Below are positions 63,524 to 64,000 of a DNA stretch of 64,000 nucleotides, piece after piece; position 1 is the stretch's first letter; each line of letters begins with the position of its first letter. Origin of the DNA: Streptomyces marokkonensis (GTDB lineage: Bacteria; Actinomycetota; Actinomycetes; Streptomycetales; Streptomycetaceae); assembly GCF_008312835.1 (NCBI RefSeq), contig NZ_VSKS01000022.1, positions 1 through 64,000 on the forward strand, written 5' to 3'. A program made the translations under genes and the position numbers. A model generated the notes under the pieces. The model worked only from the letters and a program-made list of their open reading frames with translations. It did no database searches and was not told the DNA's origin.

Positions 63524-64000
63524 TCAGCTCTCGCGCCGCTTGGTGCCGGCCCGCAGTTCGCCCCGCAGGGTCCGCGGGGTCCACCCCTCGCGCAGCGCCC
63601 GGCGCACGACGTCGGCCTGCGAGGGCGGGGCCAGACCGTCGACAGGCGGGTCGTTGTCGAGGTTGGTGGGGAAGGGGTAGCCCTCGGCGCTCGCCGCGAT
63701 CACGTTCTCCAGCCACTGTTCTCCGGCGCCCTCGGCCTTGCGGCCCAGCAGCACCGGGTACACGGCGCTCGCCACCGCCTCGCGGTCCACGGTCTCCATG
63801 GCCCGCCCGAACGCGGAGGACACCTGCAGCAGGTTGGCCATGCGCCGGATGTCCGCCGAGTGGTTGGCGCCGGCGGCGTGGAACAGCGCCGGATTGAAGA
63901 ACACCGCGTCACCCTTGGCGAGCGGCAGCTGGACGTGGTGCTCCTCGAAGTACGCCCGGAACCGCGGGAGCCGCCAGGCGAGATAGCCGGGCTCGTACTT
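63524..64000 (-). CDS. Phytanoyl-CoA dioxygenase-family protein, C-terminal part
   Basis: The frame stays open to the right edge, so the N-terminus is cut off. 158 residues are visible. LPLAKGDAVFFNPALFHAAG ANHS contains the distal iron-ligand His and the downstream Arg region of Fe(II)/2-oxoglutarate PhyH enzymes (RRMANLLQVS). It starts the minus-strand unit with the SDR and two dehydrogenases. Hydroxylation or demethylation of a cyclitol is a plausible role. Confidence 0.8.
   Translation of the reverse strand, partial: KYEPGYLAWRLPRFRAYFEEHHVQLPLAKGDAVFFNPALFHAAGANHSADIRRMANLLQVSSAFGRAMETVDREAVASAVYPVLLGRKAEGAGEQWLENVIAASAEGYPFPTNLDNDPPVDGLAPPSQADVVRRALREGWTPRTLRGELRAGTKRRES

Overview
The window looks like one contiguous piece of a Streptomyces chromosome. 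GC content is very high, third codon positions are almost all G or C, GTG and TTG starts are common, many genes overlap by 1 or 4 bases (TGATG, ATGA, GTGA), and several families are actinomycete hallmarks: a conservon (CvnA-D) cluster, a hopanoid operon of the S. coelicolor type, a ydaO-type c-di-AMP riboswitch in front of a cell-wall hydrolase, DUF3140, the SAV2177-like methyltransferase and a Cgl0159-type inositol enzyme. No integrase, transposase or CRISPR array was seen.

Layout. 1-1.36 kb: end of a two-gene polysaccharide/teichoic-acid-type ABC exporter, closed by a hairpin. 1.6-14.6 kb: hopanoid operon, all on +: hpnC, hpnD, a 40-residue ORF, hpnE, a polyprenyl diphosphate synthase, shc, hpnG, hpnH, ispG, dxs, hpnO. 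It carries its own MEP-pathway genes, makes squalene by the HpnCDE route, cyclises it to hopene, and builds the adenosylhopane to aminobacteriohopanetriol side chain. 14.6-15.4 kb: an XRE-cupin regulator with twin operators and a 42-residue membrane protein. 15.4-21.5 kb: tyrosine phosphatase, a degraded stretch, the riboswitch-controlled LysM/M23 peptidase, an SGNH hydrolase, a GNAT, a metallo-hydrolase and an SMI1/KNR4-like protein. 22-26.2 kb: conservon (sensor ATPase, roadblock, DUF742, GTPase) plus a GAF protein. 26.4-29.7 kb: threonine catabolism (tdh, kbl) and a LysR regulator. 29.8-33.0 kb: XRE-cupin with GNAT, a YjbR protein, and a split transketolase behind a SoxR/MerR-like operator.

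33.2 and 46.8 kb: two identical tRNA-Pro(GGG) genes in direct orientation. Between them lie a sugar ABC importer with its own ATPase (33.4-37.7), a NUDIX-family protein, a methyltransferase, a dps-DUF3140-HhH operon (39.2-40.7), a thiolase with a palindromic operator, a TauE/SafE transporter, a lipid-kinase-like protein, cobK, cobF and DUF309. After the second tRNA come a frame-disrupted SUKH-like gene, an EEP-family phosphatase, an aldo/keto reductase remnant and a DUF427 protein.

49.8-64 kb: a myo-inositol catabolic locus. A GntR regulator and iolD, iolB, a Cgl0159-type aldolase and iolC lie on the minus strand. Divergent from iolC is a plus-strand operon for a ribose/inositol-type ABC importer, an inosose dehydratase/isomerase-like TIM barrel and a Gfo/Idh/MocA dehydrogenase. 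Two back-to-back TTGACA promoters sit between them. A third operon on minus (PhyH family, SDR, two Gfo/Idh/MocA enzymes) runs off the right edge and may handle inositol isomers or methylated inositols.

Many start codons were chosen from visible Shine-Dalgarno sequences, from overlaps, or from a TANNNT-like -10 box placed 6-8 nt before the start (leaderless genes).
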